From Ixodes scapularis (lineage: Eukaryota; Arthropoda; Arachnida; Ixodida; Ixodidae): a DNA stretch of 64,000 bases. Every line of letters begins with the position of its first letter. Position 1 is the first letter of the stretch. A program made the position numbers and the translations under genes. The stretch lies in the NCBI RefSeq assembly GCF_016920785.2, contig NW_024609835.1, forward strand, positions 178,309,109 to 178,373,108, given 5' to 3'. The notes beneath the pieces were generated by a model. That model was not told the origin of the DNA and ran no database searches. It saw only the letters and a list, made by a program, of their open reading frames with translations. Below are positions 1 through 13,285 of the stretch, one piece after another.

Positions 1-270
1 AAATGTAATTTCTTACTTTTCTTTGCAACCTGTACACGTCTGGCCACTGGGCGTATCTTGGACAGTTCATTATGATATGCTCAACATCTTCCACGGGATG
101 GCCAAACCTGTTGAATTTGGTAAAGAAAGCTGCCGGTGTACGCGATATCTAGTCCTAGGCGATTAATTAATGTCTCAATAGGTCTACTCAAGAAAGTATG
201 AACTGGACACCGAAGGCATGGATCAATTAGGAGGAGTAGGCTACCGTGGTGCTCTTGAGCCACGTGTCAT
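1..270 (-). pseudogene. LINE C-terminal relic cut by window edge
   Basis: The minus strand encodes a degraded C-terminal piece of a non-LTR retrotransposon polyprotein. Reading leftward from about 115, one frame gives HPVEDVEHIIMNCPRYAQW, the Cys/His tail typical of Jockey/R1/I-type LINEs, which usually runs C-x-C-G...E-x-x-x-H-I-I...C-P-x-Y. The upstream part (about 263-115) continues in another frame as NRLGLDIAYTGSFLYQIQ, so there is at least one frameshift near position 115. The CxCG pair expected before HPVEDVEH is not visible. The element runs off the left edge, so its 3' end is not seen. The family assignment rests only on this motif. It is non-functional here. Confidence 0.55.
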
Positions 271-299
271 GAGACATTCTGCTCGCATGCAACGAATGT

Positions 300-3270
300 A
301 TCGCTTGGCATCGCTTTTTGTAAAAGGCGTGAGGTGGACGTTGAACACAGTGGTCTGTAAATTATTGCATTTCAACAAAAAGAAACATTACGAAAAAATA
401 TATTCAGGATCACACTAAAGAGTCGCTAATACAAATATAGTCCAAAACACGAAAATATAGATACGTAAAGATCGAATTTATCAACACAGATCAGTTAGCT
501 TAGCTACCAAGGAACGTGGCTCCCTTTTTCTTTGTAGCCGTTTACAGCTTACGTATGACTACACATAAATATGAATCGTTTTCATTGGGAGACGCTGAAG
601 GTCTCTATCTAGTCCAGGGATAGTTTCTGAATAGAGACTGACGAGGTCCGGCTGTTGTGGAACCGAACCTTTAAATCGGGCTTTCCGTTTACAATTCGAT
701 AAGTTTCTTCACTTAAAAGAGGGCAAAACCAAAGCTAATTTTCAATTAGCGAGTTTAAAGCAGCATTGACGTGTACCTAGCCAGCATGCTCACACGATCT
801 ACAGGTCATAAGTGAAGATTTAAATCTTGTCCCATGTAGTGACACTTAATTTCTCGTGAATCAATTCCATATGACAGATCTATCCGTTACAGCAACAAAA
901 ATATAACTCAGAAATATCTTTATTACATATAACTTTAGGCCTACACATGTAGTGTTGGTTATGAAATAATTTATTAAAACTTTATTGTGTAAAAAAATGT
1001 TTTTATTAACGCATCTCTATCACTTTAAAAAAAAGTTGGGGAGTACTTTTTTGCAAAACATTTCTATAATGGAAATCGCTTCAATATACGGAGAGAGCTC
1101 GGCAAATGGCGAGGCTGGAAGTATGTTTAGACCCGTCTGCTCCCAGGTCCTCTGCTGTAAAGTAGACGGTCCTGAATTCTTAGAGTGAATGAGTAAAAGG
1201 CTTCGCTTTATTACGTCCTGACAGTTGAGAGTTCGAGTGCGAGAACGAAGCGATTCGTTGAGTCAGTCAACGTATGCAAATGACGCAGAAAAAAACATTT
1301 TATTATTGCATTTTCAAAGTTAACAGAAACGCAACGAAGCATTAATGATAACGTCGATTCTTTTTATTTCTGTGTTTTTTTGTTTTGTTTTTTTACTTTG
1401 AAGATTTTTTTTATTTTCTCAACCAACAATCTAAAAACAAAATTGAGTAAAAAGATACAAACTTGTTTCAAATGAATTACAGCGTTTCCTTTGTACTATT
1501 CAATCTTCCGCATTACATGAAATAACAAACCCTATGTATGAACAAGTGTACGCGAAGTCTTCCTTCTATTACACTGTACTTTTATCCACGAGGCGTGAAA
1601 CGTTCTCTTCATCGCACCCGTATCCAGTTCTTCGTTCGTATAGTAATTGTATCGATCATCGCTCGCGAATGAATAAACATTCGGAGCAAAAGCAATTCGA
1701 TTCTTTAACGTCCAAGTCTCTGTCGAAAGGCAAACGAATCATGCTTAAAGTAAAACTGAACACGCGTGTGCAAAAGACGGTTCCTTTTAGAGGCCAGCAA
1801 TTCCGGTAAAGCAGCATTTGACATCCCGAGGGCTTGTGTAAACATAATCACATAAACGGCACAATCCAGCAAAAACAAAGTATAAGATTCCAGCAAATAT
1901 TCCGAACTGCCTGAACTCCGCTAGGAGCACAAAGAGCCCGCTCCGAAAGTCGGTTCGTTTTTTATTTGTTTTATTTGGAGACAAAATGAAGGGTAAGTGG
2001 GTGGCATTACTTGCTTCGAACCTGACAGCGTTCTTTACACGCGAAGAGTTTCTTCCTAACAAACGTCGCTCCGAATTCCGCTATTTGGATTTCGATACTA
2101 TATATAGCAGTTTTATTCGCTTCAACCGAATTCGTCCGAGATTTATTCCGTCACTTCATTCTTCGCTGACTAAGAACCGGAAGAGCTCCCAGGAAGCAGG
2201 CCCGTACCAGGTTGATTCTTGAGCGAATGAAATCCTATTTATATAAAGTGCTCTCCAGGTTTAACCTCATAGATCTAATAGACTTAAGAGAGACTAGTAC
2301 CCTCTTGTCAGTGTGTTGAATTTGTTGTTATAAGCCGGCACACTAGATCCCGCAGATCGAAGGTGACACCCTTAAAGCGAAAGCACAAAAAGGCTCCTTG
2401 AACGTTCACTTTAATCGGTGAGAGGACTGAAATGCTTCACTTACTAAGCGACTGGGCTAACTCAAATGGGAAGGCCTACCTTTCTGCTGAGTTACGATAG
2501 CAATAAAACAAAACGTGAGACCACCATGTTAGCAAGAACAGGGTGTTTGTACCACATCACATAAAAAAACACACCAACTACCCTTTCGAATTCGAATGGC
2601 AAGCACGAAATCGGCACACGAACTTTAGGTAGTTAAAAAAATGTTTGATTCCTAATTACAGGCACACACGTGCAGACGACTCTTAAAACAGCGCAAATAT
2701 TATTAACAACGCCATCAAGGCGGCCAGGCGAAAGTGCGAATGAATTTGTATTCAGCTGAATGCGAGCTCTCCATTATTTGATCATAGTAGGTTTATCGTT
2801 GAATTTTTAATGTATGCCAGATAAAAACGTTTGATGGATAAGTTTCAAGACTTTGTTTATCAAATAAAAAAAACGTTGGCCATGCCCAAATTTGTTCTTT
2901 CGATTCGGTACAAACAGGCTTCTTGAAACCATAAATGTAGTTCGAAAATACCCGTTAGGTAATTTCTCCCAGTTATATCGAAGTACGTGGACGCTACTTG
3001 GATTATCTCACATATACCTAAACTCGTTAAGATTTTTCGCTTTTTAATTAAGAAGCATCAAAGCCTTAGAAGGGAACGTTTATAGCTTCAGCATACTTTA
3101 GCATGGTGTTCCTTTAACTTTGGGCGTTTGATGTCTTCATTCACTGAATTATATTCTGTTACTTATACCTCGAATAAACATTCTTTCTTATTTAACTTAC
3201 GAAGCGTCACTTCATTTTGGGCTACGAGCCACTGAAATACCAAAGCAGGCCGACAAACAAGCATTCTGCC
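300..3270. other. Intergenic, nothing recognised
   Basis: This is A/T-rich sequence with poly-T and poly-A runs and only short chance open frames. No domain, RNA gene or paired repeat was recognised. Confidence 0.5.
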
Positions 3271-3278
3271 ATGCTGTC

Positions 3279-3526
<248 letters not shown>

Positions 3527-3539
3527 TATCGGTCCTATT

Positions 3540-6440
3540 TGGTTGTAATTACAGGTTTTACAAGGTTCATAAAGTTGGAGGATGCCTCGGATGATTCATA
3601 TTTCTTTTATATACCATTTTTATGTCATTATTTATTTGCCATACCTAGGTATTATGTACGCTGCGCTATAGTATCTAGAACTTGAAGAAAGCGGTTCCCG
3701 CTGGAAACGCCAATTGAATATGTAACGATCATAACAATGTGCATTTCTTGCAGCCACATTTTTCTCCTCCAATTTTCTGTCCCTGTACCGTTACATGCAT
3801 CACACATCTGGACAGAACATCATTACTTCGATCCTCATCCCTGCCCGTTTTAATCTGAATGACGAGAGAAACGGCGTGCAGTCGTGCAATTACGGCATCA
3901 TGATGCCCGCTGAAGGCCTCAGTGCAACTATCGTATCGAGCTTTAACTTAATTGGAAATCTACAAAAATGACACCCGGCATTTATTTAAAGCAGTCTACG
4001 CTTCCGCTGTCTAAACCTTTATATACAACACATTCGACTTTAGAGCGGGAGCAGGCATCCCCCATTTACGTGAAGGCTCTGATCTACCCATCCGGCTCCC
4101 TTTCGTTTTCGCGTTGTTCTGACAAATGAACGCTCGCACAATTTATAATCGTTTAGAACATCAGCTCACAACCCGATACAGACGTTAGTGTTAACAGATA
4201 GGTCATCGCTATAAATCAATGAATACTTGCTCTTGGGCAACAGCAGCATTTGTTAGGCTGGCTACGCTGCGCGTTGAAAAGTATGTTATTTTTGTTTTGT
4301 GTTCATATTTAGTGAATACGCTTGACCTCCTGTGAATATCTCAACAGGACAAACAGTACAAATATATTGAAAAAGAAGTACCTCTGAAACTTTATCAATG
4401 AAAAAAGCAGCAAGCAAAGAGTTCTTCCTTGTTCAGGGTACACCTGGTGAGAGTGAAAAATGATTCGAGGCAGCAGACGGCATCGACAGGGGACAACTTT
4501 CTCAAGAACCTCCCTCTCCCGTGCGAGGAGTTAAAGGCGGGTTCCGAGAAACTCCGCAGGATGGGGAACTGGAACCGAAGGCCGGCACGCCCAGGCTAAT
4601 TTCGGCGGAAGGAAGTTACGGCTTCACCGAGATGAAGTCGCCTCCGGTTTTTTGGGTGCCGATCAATACGGCATCGCTCTCACCAACGATGTTGCGGCGA
4701 AAATGACCTCACTGGCAAAATGGAAGAGGGTAAAGGGGCAGAGAGAGAGGGAGAGAGAGAGGCGGAAGGAACAAAAAGACAGTGGCGAATAGGGAAAAAT
4801 AGATGGGGAGAGGAAGCTAGGGAAAAGCAGCCAAGGAAGAAAAAGAAAGGCGAAGGGAGAGACAAAATATACTAAAATATAAATATATAAACGAACACAA
4901 AATGGAAAGATTAAGATTGAGCGAACATTGAGGCGGATTTGGTACATAAAATGCAGGACTTGGCAGAGACTGGGAAAGTTAATATACAAAATTATTGACA
5001 TAACACTTAAAGAAAGATCACGTGGGAGAGGGATATAAATAATCAAATTATCTTAACAAAGAAAACGCAAACAAATACGCACACATTTTTCAACAATGCG
5101 GTCAAAACAGTGGGATTCAAAAAAAAAATTCGAGAAAGGTAAGCGAGAAAATTTTATATACACATTTATCTGCTGTCCTCGAAGAAATCTAGCTTGCGAA
5201 CACCGCGAACCTTTTTAACGCGTAGAACAAAGAGAGTCCTGCGTAACCGCTTCAGAGTTTATCAGCCCTTACCTGTTAGGCAGCATCATTATACCTATAT
5301 GGTGTTTGGAATTATCTCGAGGAGGCGTCATGCCCGGAGCCTGACAGCTGGCACGATTCTATTTTTTTTTTCTTCCTTCCACAAGACAGTTTTTGTGTTA
5401 AGCTTCGGCCTGAAGTGTATCGGGGACATCCTAATATCAATGTCATACACCAGCTAGGAATTTCTTTTATGCATCATAACATTACGAAATATTTACCTGC
5501 GCAGACTCATATTTATCGCAAAACGTCTCCTTGCGGTCCCAATTTCTCAGTCTTAAACTGCCTTTCTCAAATAATGGCAGAAATTTAAGTATCTTCTCTG
5601 CGTTAATAAATTAAAGAAAGCGTAAAAGAACCGAACTAAAGTTATCGGAAATCGGTGCGTTACTCCTGTATCGCAAGAAAGTACTGACCTCAAAAGCCGC
5701 GTTCGTTTTTTGTGTGTTCCTTTTTTTATTTAGCATTAATGGTGGTATGTCAGCTTTTTTCATAGTCTCCTGGCGAAGCTTCTTAAAAGGAAACCGCCTC
5801 TTAAGTCAAGTATTTTCATTAACGCAAAGATCTTTGTATTGTCATAAACACTGTTTACGAGGGAAAATATTGATAATAATAAATGTCTATTTTGCCAACA
5901 GTTTACAGTTGGAAGGTGAAAAGGGAAAAAAGCTGTAACGCAGCTGGATTAGTCCCGATCCACCCAAAATTGCAGTCGAGACGCGGGCACCAAAATTATT
6001 TACATATGATTAGGAAGTAAATCAAAACATGAAGAGATACTTTACACAAGAGAAAAATTGATTGGTATAATTATACAATGCAAATTCAATTTGAGCAGAC
6101 TAGAGCCTTAGCAGACAAAACGTAGTAAAAAAACAACCGAAAAACAATTGCAAACTTGTTCCGTCACACTACGGTCAACTAAGGGCGCAGGTTGGTTCCC
6201 TGTTAATAATACATTTATTGCCACCAAAGGTTTGAATGTGTTTACGCCGTGATTCCTCCACCTAACATATACGATCCACTGGGTTAATAAAGTAGCCATT
6301 TGTAAAAGTCTTGGCAGTCATTTCATTTGAAACTGTGCTGTTACCAGTTACGGATTAAGAACATTTTTCGATGTAAATGAGAGATGGGAGGAGGGAGCAG
6401 ACTAAAGGCTGACAATAGGAAGAGGTCTCCTCCCATTTTC
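3540..6440. other. Intergenic; purine-rich tract at 4737-4860
   Basis: No gene was recognised. A GA-rich tract occupies roughly 4737-4860, with GAGA runs on the plus strand; the opposite-strand open frame there is low-complexity Ser/Leu/Phe and is not credible. The remainder is A/T-rich. Confidence 0.5.
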
Positions 6441-6455
6441 TCCAGCATTCCGTCT

Positions 6456-6491
6456 GCTTCACCCCTCCCGAACATTCGGGAGGGGTGAAGC
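6456..6491. repeat. Perfect 17-bp-arm hairpin
   Basis: GCTTCACCCCTCCCGAA (6456-6472) is followed after two bases by its exact reverse complement (6475-6491). No T-run follows it and there is no gene beside it, so a terminator role is not suggested. Confidence 0.9.
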
Positions 6492-7029
6492 TTGAAAACT
6501 TTTCCTAACCTGTAACTGACTTTAGTAGCCACTCTTCGGCTGATATCAAAAGGAAATAAATCACAATACAAAACTATCAAAGTAAAAAACGCGGTCGGAA
6601 CTTGGAGGAGAATAAGTAAATTCTGCCCCAAAAACTGAACTTTATTAAAAATATATTTTATACTTAGCTATGTTGTTGTTGTTGTTGTTTTTTTTTTGCC
6701 AGAGCTGGCGATGCGAATGAGTGCATCAGAAAAGTTAGGACTGTGTGTAGAAAAGTGAAAGTCGATCAAAAAGGCGGCTTAAGTAAAATAAGACAAAAAT
6801 TCCACTATAGCAAAACTGTGAAGAACGCCTTCTGAAATTTCGGTAAGCCGGAAAGAGGAAATAATGAAAGGACACGCAATAGCTTTCTTTTTAATTCGGA
6901 TGAAGGAAAACATCGATATTCAAGAGACTTGACAAGGGAAAAGTCATTACCGCGATCGATTTGGCTCCCACAGTCTTGCCAACTCTATTTACCCCTAAGC
7001 TGATAGCGCTGTGGAAGCTGCCTGAACAC

Positions 7030-7180
7030 CGGACAAATCCACCACCTCCCTTTCACCGCCCGATCCCACACTCTGGACGTGGGTATGGGTGGAAGCTTGA
7101 TCACGTGACGAAAGATGAACGTAGGACTGATCCAACAAGCCCGTTGCGTCTAGCGCACTCGCAGCTTAGGAGTAAACGCA
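7030..7180 (+). repeat. Interspersed repeat, copy 1 (paired with 13130-13285)
   Basis: This stretch aligns by eye at roughly 60% with 13130-13285. Shared landmarks in the same order are CCACC-TCCCTTTC, GACGTGGGTA, CCAACAAGC and CAGC-TAG-GGTGAAC-like ends. No terminal repeats or coding content are visible, so this is an old dispersed repeat of unknown class. Confidence 0.45.
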
Positions 7181-7199
7181 CCGGCCCAAAAATATAAAG

Positions 7200-8140
7200 C
7201 TCGCGTAGAAGCTCCGTCATATTGCAGCGCCTTTGGCGGGAAGTTTCTTCTCGGTTAGTATCAAAAGTCATTTCGAGAACTATTTGTACAGAATAAAGAG
7301 ATCTGGATTTTTCTATGATCGCTTAAACGACTAAGAAGAGGTTTATAAATCGATGTCCAATTAGTTCCGTTCTAACCCTTTGTAACGGAAAATTTTCTAA
7401 CACAAAAGGCCATTAAGCCTATTATTCCGCGTTGCTAAACGCGAATGAGTCGTCTAATCTAAAGTTCGGCTCGCTGTTATCAGCCATGAAGGCACGTTCT
7501 TACAACGTTCAGATTGGAAATGTAGCCAGACATTTGTCAAAATACGTATTCATTCTTCAACAAATATAAGTTCCCTTTGTCTAGTTTTTTTTTTTTTTTT
7601 CAAGCCATAATTCGATATATTTTTATAGCGCAATTTTTAAATAGCTCAATGTATGCATTATGTTCCTTCGTCGAAGAAAAAAACAACAGTGGCGCATTAA
7701 TTTAAAATAAACTATCACCAAAAGACAAAAAAAGAACAGCTATAAGAAACACAAACAAGGTATAGTGAGTGCCGAGCAACTGATTATCGCACCGCACCAA
7801 ATAACATTACGTCATTGGACAATAAGGACCCATAAGAACGGAGCACGTGGGTCGCGCGTAGACGGCGAGACGCGCGTAGTATACCCTGGGCGACCACCGC
7901 GGAGCTACTGGTCGATGACAGCCCGGGTGTTGGTCGGTTAGTTCCCTGGTATAAGTCTCCACCGATCATTATCTCTCCACTGCTGCTGAGTAGCGCGCGT
8001 TCCCGGAAGTGCCCTACGACTACCAGCGCCAACGCGGCCAGTAGCCTAAACTCATAAGTCTGGTCTTGGTGGCGCAAAGTGGCGGGCCCTACCTTATCTT
8101 CGATCGAGCGGCCGTGGCATTTTAATACTCCGGCACAAAT
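7200..8140. other. Intergenic; GC-richer patch at 7780-8100
   Basis: A GC- and CpG-richer patch lies at 7780-8100. On the minus strand it has an open frame of about 97 codons with a hydrophobic stretch (LLAALALVVVG). It has no ATG at its start and no recognisable domain, so it is not called as a gene. Confidence 0.4.
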
Positions 8141-8147
8141 GACAAGC

Positions 8148-8201
8148 GGTGTGATTCAGTGGTCAGTTTCACCAGGTGTGATTCGGTGGTCAGTCTCACC
8201 A
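8148..8201 (+). repeat. 27-bp tandem duplication
   Basis: Two adjacent 27 bp units (8148-8174 and 8175-8201) begin GGTGTGATTC and end TTTCACCA or TCTCACCA. They differ at two positions. Confidence 0.9.
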
Positions 8202-8419
8202 TATGCCGCATAATGGTGTAATGGTCGAAAATACGACAAGAAATGTATTCAAGTTCATTGAACAAGGTTTGCAATTTTCGACTTTTTCATCGACTGTGTT
8301 TTATTGTAAACAACGTTACGGCGGGAGTCAAAGTGCGCTCATCTCCAACTTCGAATTGGGCTCCACTAAAAGTCAGGTGAACAAAAAGACACGGATACAG
8401 AAACACTCTTCATCATGAT

Positions 8420-9800
8420 TGAAGGCCATGGATGTCGAAGGTACCAGCTGTGACTTGGGAGTTGTGAAACGCGCAGGCACGTCTACGGTGCACCACCGTT
8501 CGCGCGAACGTGAAATATCCGCGCTTTTTTTTTTCCATTTTACTACAAATACAGCCGGTTAGGTCGAACACTGAATCATAAGGCTAAAGATAGTTCCCTC
8601 AAAGTAAACATTCTACCAGCTGTAAAGAAAAGGTGAACGTTCATGCTATCTTTGCCGCACACTCAGGCTTCATTCGCACGAATCGCAGGCTGTTTTCACA
8701 AGCGCATCGCATTTGATACCTCATTTTTGTTTTCCTCTTTGCTGTTGCTTTTATTTGACAATTGACGGTCAAATAATTCTAGCTAACCCGTCTTCACCCG
8801 GATATTTCCCTTCTTCTTTTTTTTTTTTCATTTTACACACGATTAAAATGTTCATTATACGTATTCTAATTAAATTGCTCCTTCACATTTAGCGAGATTA
8901 TTATTAACGGAAGTATATAGTCCAGGTGAAAGTGTTCCAAGTGGTAATTTTATTTCGCCGAAAAGTCGTAATTCCGTCCTAAGCTTTCGCCCGAACCCAT
9001 CCTATTCCTTCAAACAATCCATGCGTGCAGCGAAACTCCATTCTGGACTTTATGCCAACAGAAGCAACGCGGAGCCCGAGACTTTCCCGAATAAAGAAGG
9101 AGAAAGAGCTCACCTACAGGTGGCGTACAACCGGCGACAACATGGACCTCCTGCGGTGTATATGCATTTAATCTGCCCTCGATGTTCCGTTCAAACTGGA
9201 GGCGGCAGTGAATAGCTTCGAAGGAACATGATGGATGAGTAAAAAAACTCTACGCGAGTGTATCCATCTTTCCTTTCGGCTCTTGTCTCGACGTTGGTCG
9301 ACGTGGCGCCCTTTGAAGAGCCCATCCTTCTTTTTTTTTTCTTTTTTTTTTCTAGCTGGTCTCGAAATCAGTCAAGCAAGAGCTCTCTCAGCGCAAACAC
9401 ATAAACCGGGTTGCGGCACTAACGGGTCGTGTTCAGGAGGGATGCCGCAAACTTTTGGCCAACCAGAGGTTCCAAAGCGAACCTCGAAAGTCGATTGGTT
9501 GATCGGATAACCTTCGAACTTTTTAGAAAAGTTCTACAAAGTTCATTTTGTGAACAGTGTAGTCCGACTTCAAATCAACGTTTTCGAACTTGGGGATCAG
9601 ATCATTTGTAAAGTAGTTTGTTTTATATATTATAAAATTATTATCGAAGTTTACCGTATATAAACGGAAAGACATATTCACTTAATTCTATAGATAACGT
9701 ATTATTTTAAACAATTAAACAACACTGATAACCACCTCCTAGCGTGAAAAATACAAGAACAAGTGAAACCGAGAAAAAAATGTTTTCCTTTAACTAAAAC
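8420..9800. other. Intergenic, nothing recognised
   Basis: There are several T-runs and chance short frames, but no motif, RNA gene or repeat pair was recognised. Confidence 0.45.
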
Positions 9801-9819
9801 TTTTTTTATATGTGTGTGT

Positions 9820-9935
9820 CGAAACCACAGAGTTATTATAATAAACGCTAGAGGCTCATTTGGCGCTAGTGTCTGCGGGATTTCCGGTTGCAAACTGAAG
9901 CAGATAGCAAACAGTCTACGTTTCCAGTCTTCCTG
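9820..9935 (-). repeat. Interspersed repeat, inverted copy (paired with 10620-10745)
   Basis: The reverse complement of this stretch matches 10620-10745. Both contain TAGCGCCA, GAGCC-CTAGCGTTTATT and TAATAAC, preceded by a CTGCTTCA segment. The two copies lie about 800 bp apart in opposite orientation. A short peptide similarity in one frame is a by-product of the DNA repeat. Confidence 0.65.
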
Positions 9936-10601
9936 TGTATTCCTACAGGAAAACGTACGTGACATTTTTCTCTTCGCCAGCGAATAATTGAAATCAGCGT
10001 AGTTTCTTCACTCGTAATAGGCACTATATAGCCTTACTCACAATATAAAAGTGTAGATTATTCAGTTATTTTTTCTTTTTATTACGGAGCGATGCTTAAG
10101 TTAGCAAAAATGTAGGCTCAGGTGTATGTGTACAGCATCATATGTAAATAAAAGCTTCAGAGCAACAACAATAGTATTTAGTTCAGACCAACAACACTCG
10201 GTTGCTGCTTAATTTTGATTATTCGTGTACAATACCATGTACTAATCCAGTACATGTTATTCATTTCATAACTCCATGCTTCGTTCTTGTCGTCTGTATT
10301 GATTGTGTGAATTGGTATATATTTGCATCCTTTTGGGTGTTTTGCCAAGCTGATTTACGCTGCGTGCTCATAGCATTGACTATATGCGTAAATACCTGCC
10401 CTGTAAAAGCATTCTGCAACCTCAACATGTACTATAGGTATGTATTGGGCTATATTAGTGCAGTGTTCGATGTCATAAACTAGAAAGAAAAACGCTCTAG
10501 CTGACACCTATTTTTGTACACCCGATTGTAAAACGTTCCCAACTTTTAATTCTGTCACTACACTAAGCAATATTTGCTCCTATAATCGAGCGCGAAGAGA
10601 A

Positions 10602-10631
10602 AACCCATTCGCGTTTTACCGCGAATGGGTT
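10602..10631. repeat. 12-bp-arm perfect hairpin
   Basis: AACCCATTCGCG (10602-10613) and CGCGAATGGGTT (10620-10631) are exact inverted repeats around a 6 base loop. They sit immediately upstream of the interspersed repeat copy that starts near 10620 and may be part of its terminus. Confidence 0.85.
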
Positions 10632-10745
10632 ACCGGAAGTCAAATTCAGACTGGTTGCCGTCTGCTTCAAAATGCAACAGCACATTAGCGCCACCTGAGC
10701 CGCTAGCGTTTATTGTAATAACCCTATGGTCGAAACGAGTTTTCT
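10620..10745 (+). repeat. Interspersed repeat, direct copy
   Basis: This is homologous to the inverted copy at 9820-9935; see the shared blocks listed there. No target duplication was identified. Confidence 0.65.
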
Positions 10746-11787
10746 ACCGATATTCCCCGTTTTTAGCAACCGCGCAAAATAGATCACCGAAATACATCCA
10801 AATGTGAGAAATAACCTCCGACAAACATATCCGCCGACTTCTCCCGTAAATAAATCCCGAAAAATCAGCGCCCTAAATATACGCCTTAAAAATCTTGCAT
10901 CTTACCCTCGCCAGGTAACGTCAACCCGGGTTCTTTTTTTTTTCTTTGTCCACACGCGCATTAAAGTCGTTCAACTTTTGTTTAACATCTCGCTAGGAGG
11001 TCGAGAACGCCGAACCTGGTCGAACTCGAAACCTGTGTAGGGTCGCGGCCCCCCTCGTTGTTTGTGTCCGCCGAACGCGCGTCCGACCGCTCGTCGCGGT
11101 CATATCTCCTGCGCTTCCGCTTGCCCGGGCCCGAGAGCATCCAAGTGGGAGAACTATGCAGGGAAGGCGTCCATACACGCCGTCGTTGGATCGATCGCCC
11201 GCCCAGCTGGGCGGGAAGGGGACGGCGGCAGCGACTGCGATGCTCGAGACGGGCCACTCTACGCCCATATCAGATCGTCAAAAAAAAAAGTGTAGCGTCA
11301 CGGCGCCCGTCGTCTTCTTGTTTTCACCCACCAACCCTGCTTGATTGACTTCATCGGAGTAGCGGCGGCTGTTGTAGGACTTCGAGTGAAATGGAGCATA
11401 AAGAACGCACGCAGTCAAGATGGAGGTCTTCGTATTTGACCTCTGTGTTTTTTGTGTCTCTGTGAGTAGACAGCAGAGATGACAGTAATGGCAGTACTGT
11501 AATTAAATTACTTTCTGCGGTGATGAGTAATGTGATAAATTACCTTTCTGGTTTGTTTAGTTAGTAACGTAATTAATTACTTTGAAGCAGTAATTTCTAC
11601 AAACTTACTCGTTATATTTAAAATTACTTTTGTTCCAAATGAAAAAAAAAAGTTCATTTCAAGCTTTAAGAAAAAAGTAGACAATTCATTTTGCACACTG
11701 AAATGTCGCAAAAATGACATCAGAAGAAAAAAAAATAAGACACCTAAGCACCTCTTGTGAGTTGTAAATGCGAAAGCATTAATAGCG

Positions 11788-12512
11788 AGTTTTAGAATAG
11801 CGAACGCTAAAGCTTTACGTACGCAAAGAATAGCGTCGACGAGTCTGCGCATGCGCCGAACGCTAAGCACGTATTGCGTTTGTGTGTGCTATCTTAGCGT
11901 ACGCTATTTTGGGGGGAATTACGTGCGTACGCAGACTCTCCGTTCCTCCCAGGGGAATTCGTGATGAGAAGTTGGCTAAGGCCAAGACGAGCACAGTTAA
12001 AAAATGGTGGCTTCCAGGACCATGGCTGCGGCCGCTTTCGCGGAGTCGTGAGAGAGCGACGTTGACGGCATCGTCGCGGCTAAGATTCTCAATGCAAGAC
12101 GACATTGCACTCGGTTTGGAAAACCCAGTAAAGTGGGTAACGATCACCAGCAACGTGATGCTTGCGACGCACAAACATTTATCGGCGAAGGCCAGTACAC
12201 GAGACCTCTCTTGCCGAGGCGACGCAAGCTGACACGACTGGTCGACCGCTCGCGTTCCATTCTCACGTTTAAACAAATCTAAAGTGTTGCTCCAGACGAA
12301 AAAAAACTTGTCTTTTTTTTCACGCTACAGCATTTTGTGTGTGAAATAAAAATGGTGACTGTATCTTGATGGCTTTGCAAGCGCGAGATGCTTGGATTGT
12401 TACGTCGCAGCGGAGAAATGCTATTCTAAAGCTCTCTTGCGTAGCCTGCGCTAACACAAACACTAAATTTAGCGCTAGTGTGCGCTAAAATTGCGTGCGT
12501 TATTCTAAAACT
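11788..12512. mobile_element. Non-autonomous TIR element, AGTTTTAGAATA ends
   Basis: The left end AGTTTTAGAATAGCG and the right end (reverse complement AGTTTTAGAATAACGC) form an inverted pair 725 bp apart. Subterminal variants of TAGCG and CGCTA motifs recur inside both ends, a pattern seen in transposase-binding regions of DNA transposons. No transposase reading frame was recognised. The superfamily is unknown because no clear target duplication was found. Confidence 0.6.
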
Positions 12513-12683
12513 TCCTAATCTCCAATTTAACGTCGCTGCGTTCTGGCGTGGACGGCTACTGCCGAGGTTGCGGCCGCCGACGCTATAAATGCCTCAGGCG
12601 CGGCGATGTTCCTCGGCGCCGAGAGGAGCAGTAGGGGCCGCAGCGCTGGCAGGGAGTGCGGCATAGCAGGCGGAGCGGGAATT

Positions 12684-12697
12684 CCCCCCCCCCCCCC
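12684..12697. repeat. Poly-C run
   Basis: This is a 14 base C homopolymer within a C-rich stretch. Confidence 0.9.
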
Positions 12698-13129
12698 TTC
12701 CTTCCCCCCCTCGGTCTGGCCACGCCTGGGGCGGCACCCTCTCCTTTTTAACGGCGCACGCGCCGCAGCGCCAGAGCAAAAGGCTTTTCTGTGGAGTGGC
12801 ATTCCTTGAAACTGTGACGCGTCGCGGCCATTTTAACTGCCGCGATTTAGTCGCTCGTTTTTCGCGGTCGCAGACAACGTCGGCTGCGTTCCATGGGACA
12901 GTTAATGCTTTCGCATTAATAAACGAGGACCATCTAAAGCAAAGCCTCGTACAAAAAACACACACCAGACACATAAATGCGGGCTCGAGAGGCGAAGGAG
13001 ATGGAAGAAATCTTTCGTTTGAAAACATCACTATAAGGCCACGGCTCAAGAACTCCAGACAAGATAGATTCACGGCGCCACGTCATCACGACGGTATTAT
13101 ACTTCGTTCCTCCGTAAGCTTACAATGCG

Positions 13130-13285
13130 GTGGGACCAATGAACCACCTTCCTTTCTTCCCCTGACCCCTTCTACGACGTGGGTACAAACGAGAGCATGG
13201 TTACGGGGCGAAATGTAGACTCGTGACTGGACCAACAAGCGCGTAGCTTCCACGGCTCTGTCAGCCTAGGGGTGAACAACTAATA
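13130..13285 (+). repeat. Interspersed repeat, copy 2
   Basis: This is a diverged copy of 7030-7180; see that entry for the shared blocks. Confidence 0.45.

Larger units (their letters stand above)
11767..12925. mobile_element. Possible outer TIR element, GCGAAAGCATTAA ends
   Basis: AATGCGAAAGCATTAATA followed by GCGAG (11767-11789) is mirrored by an inverted version, GTTAATGCTTTCGCATTAA (about 12900-12918). The inner 11788-12512 element lies between them, so this looks like a nested arrangement. The motif is itself partly palindromic, which weakens the boundary call. CpG-rich open frames inside (12527-13073, minus strand) show no recognisable domain. Confidence 0.4.

Noticed and set aside
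7784..8077. Minus-strand frame with a signal-peptide-like stretch
   Set aside because: No ATG at the start, no splice context and no domain; hydrophobic runs occur by chance.
12527..13073. Overlapping CpG-rich frames as a gene
   Set aside because: No domain, low-complexity Gly/Arg/Ala content, and they lie partly inside a TIR element.
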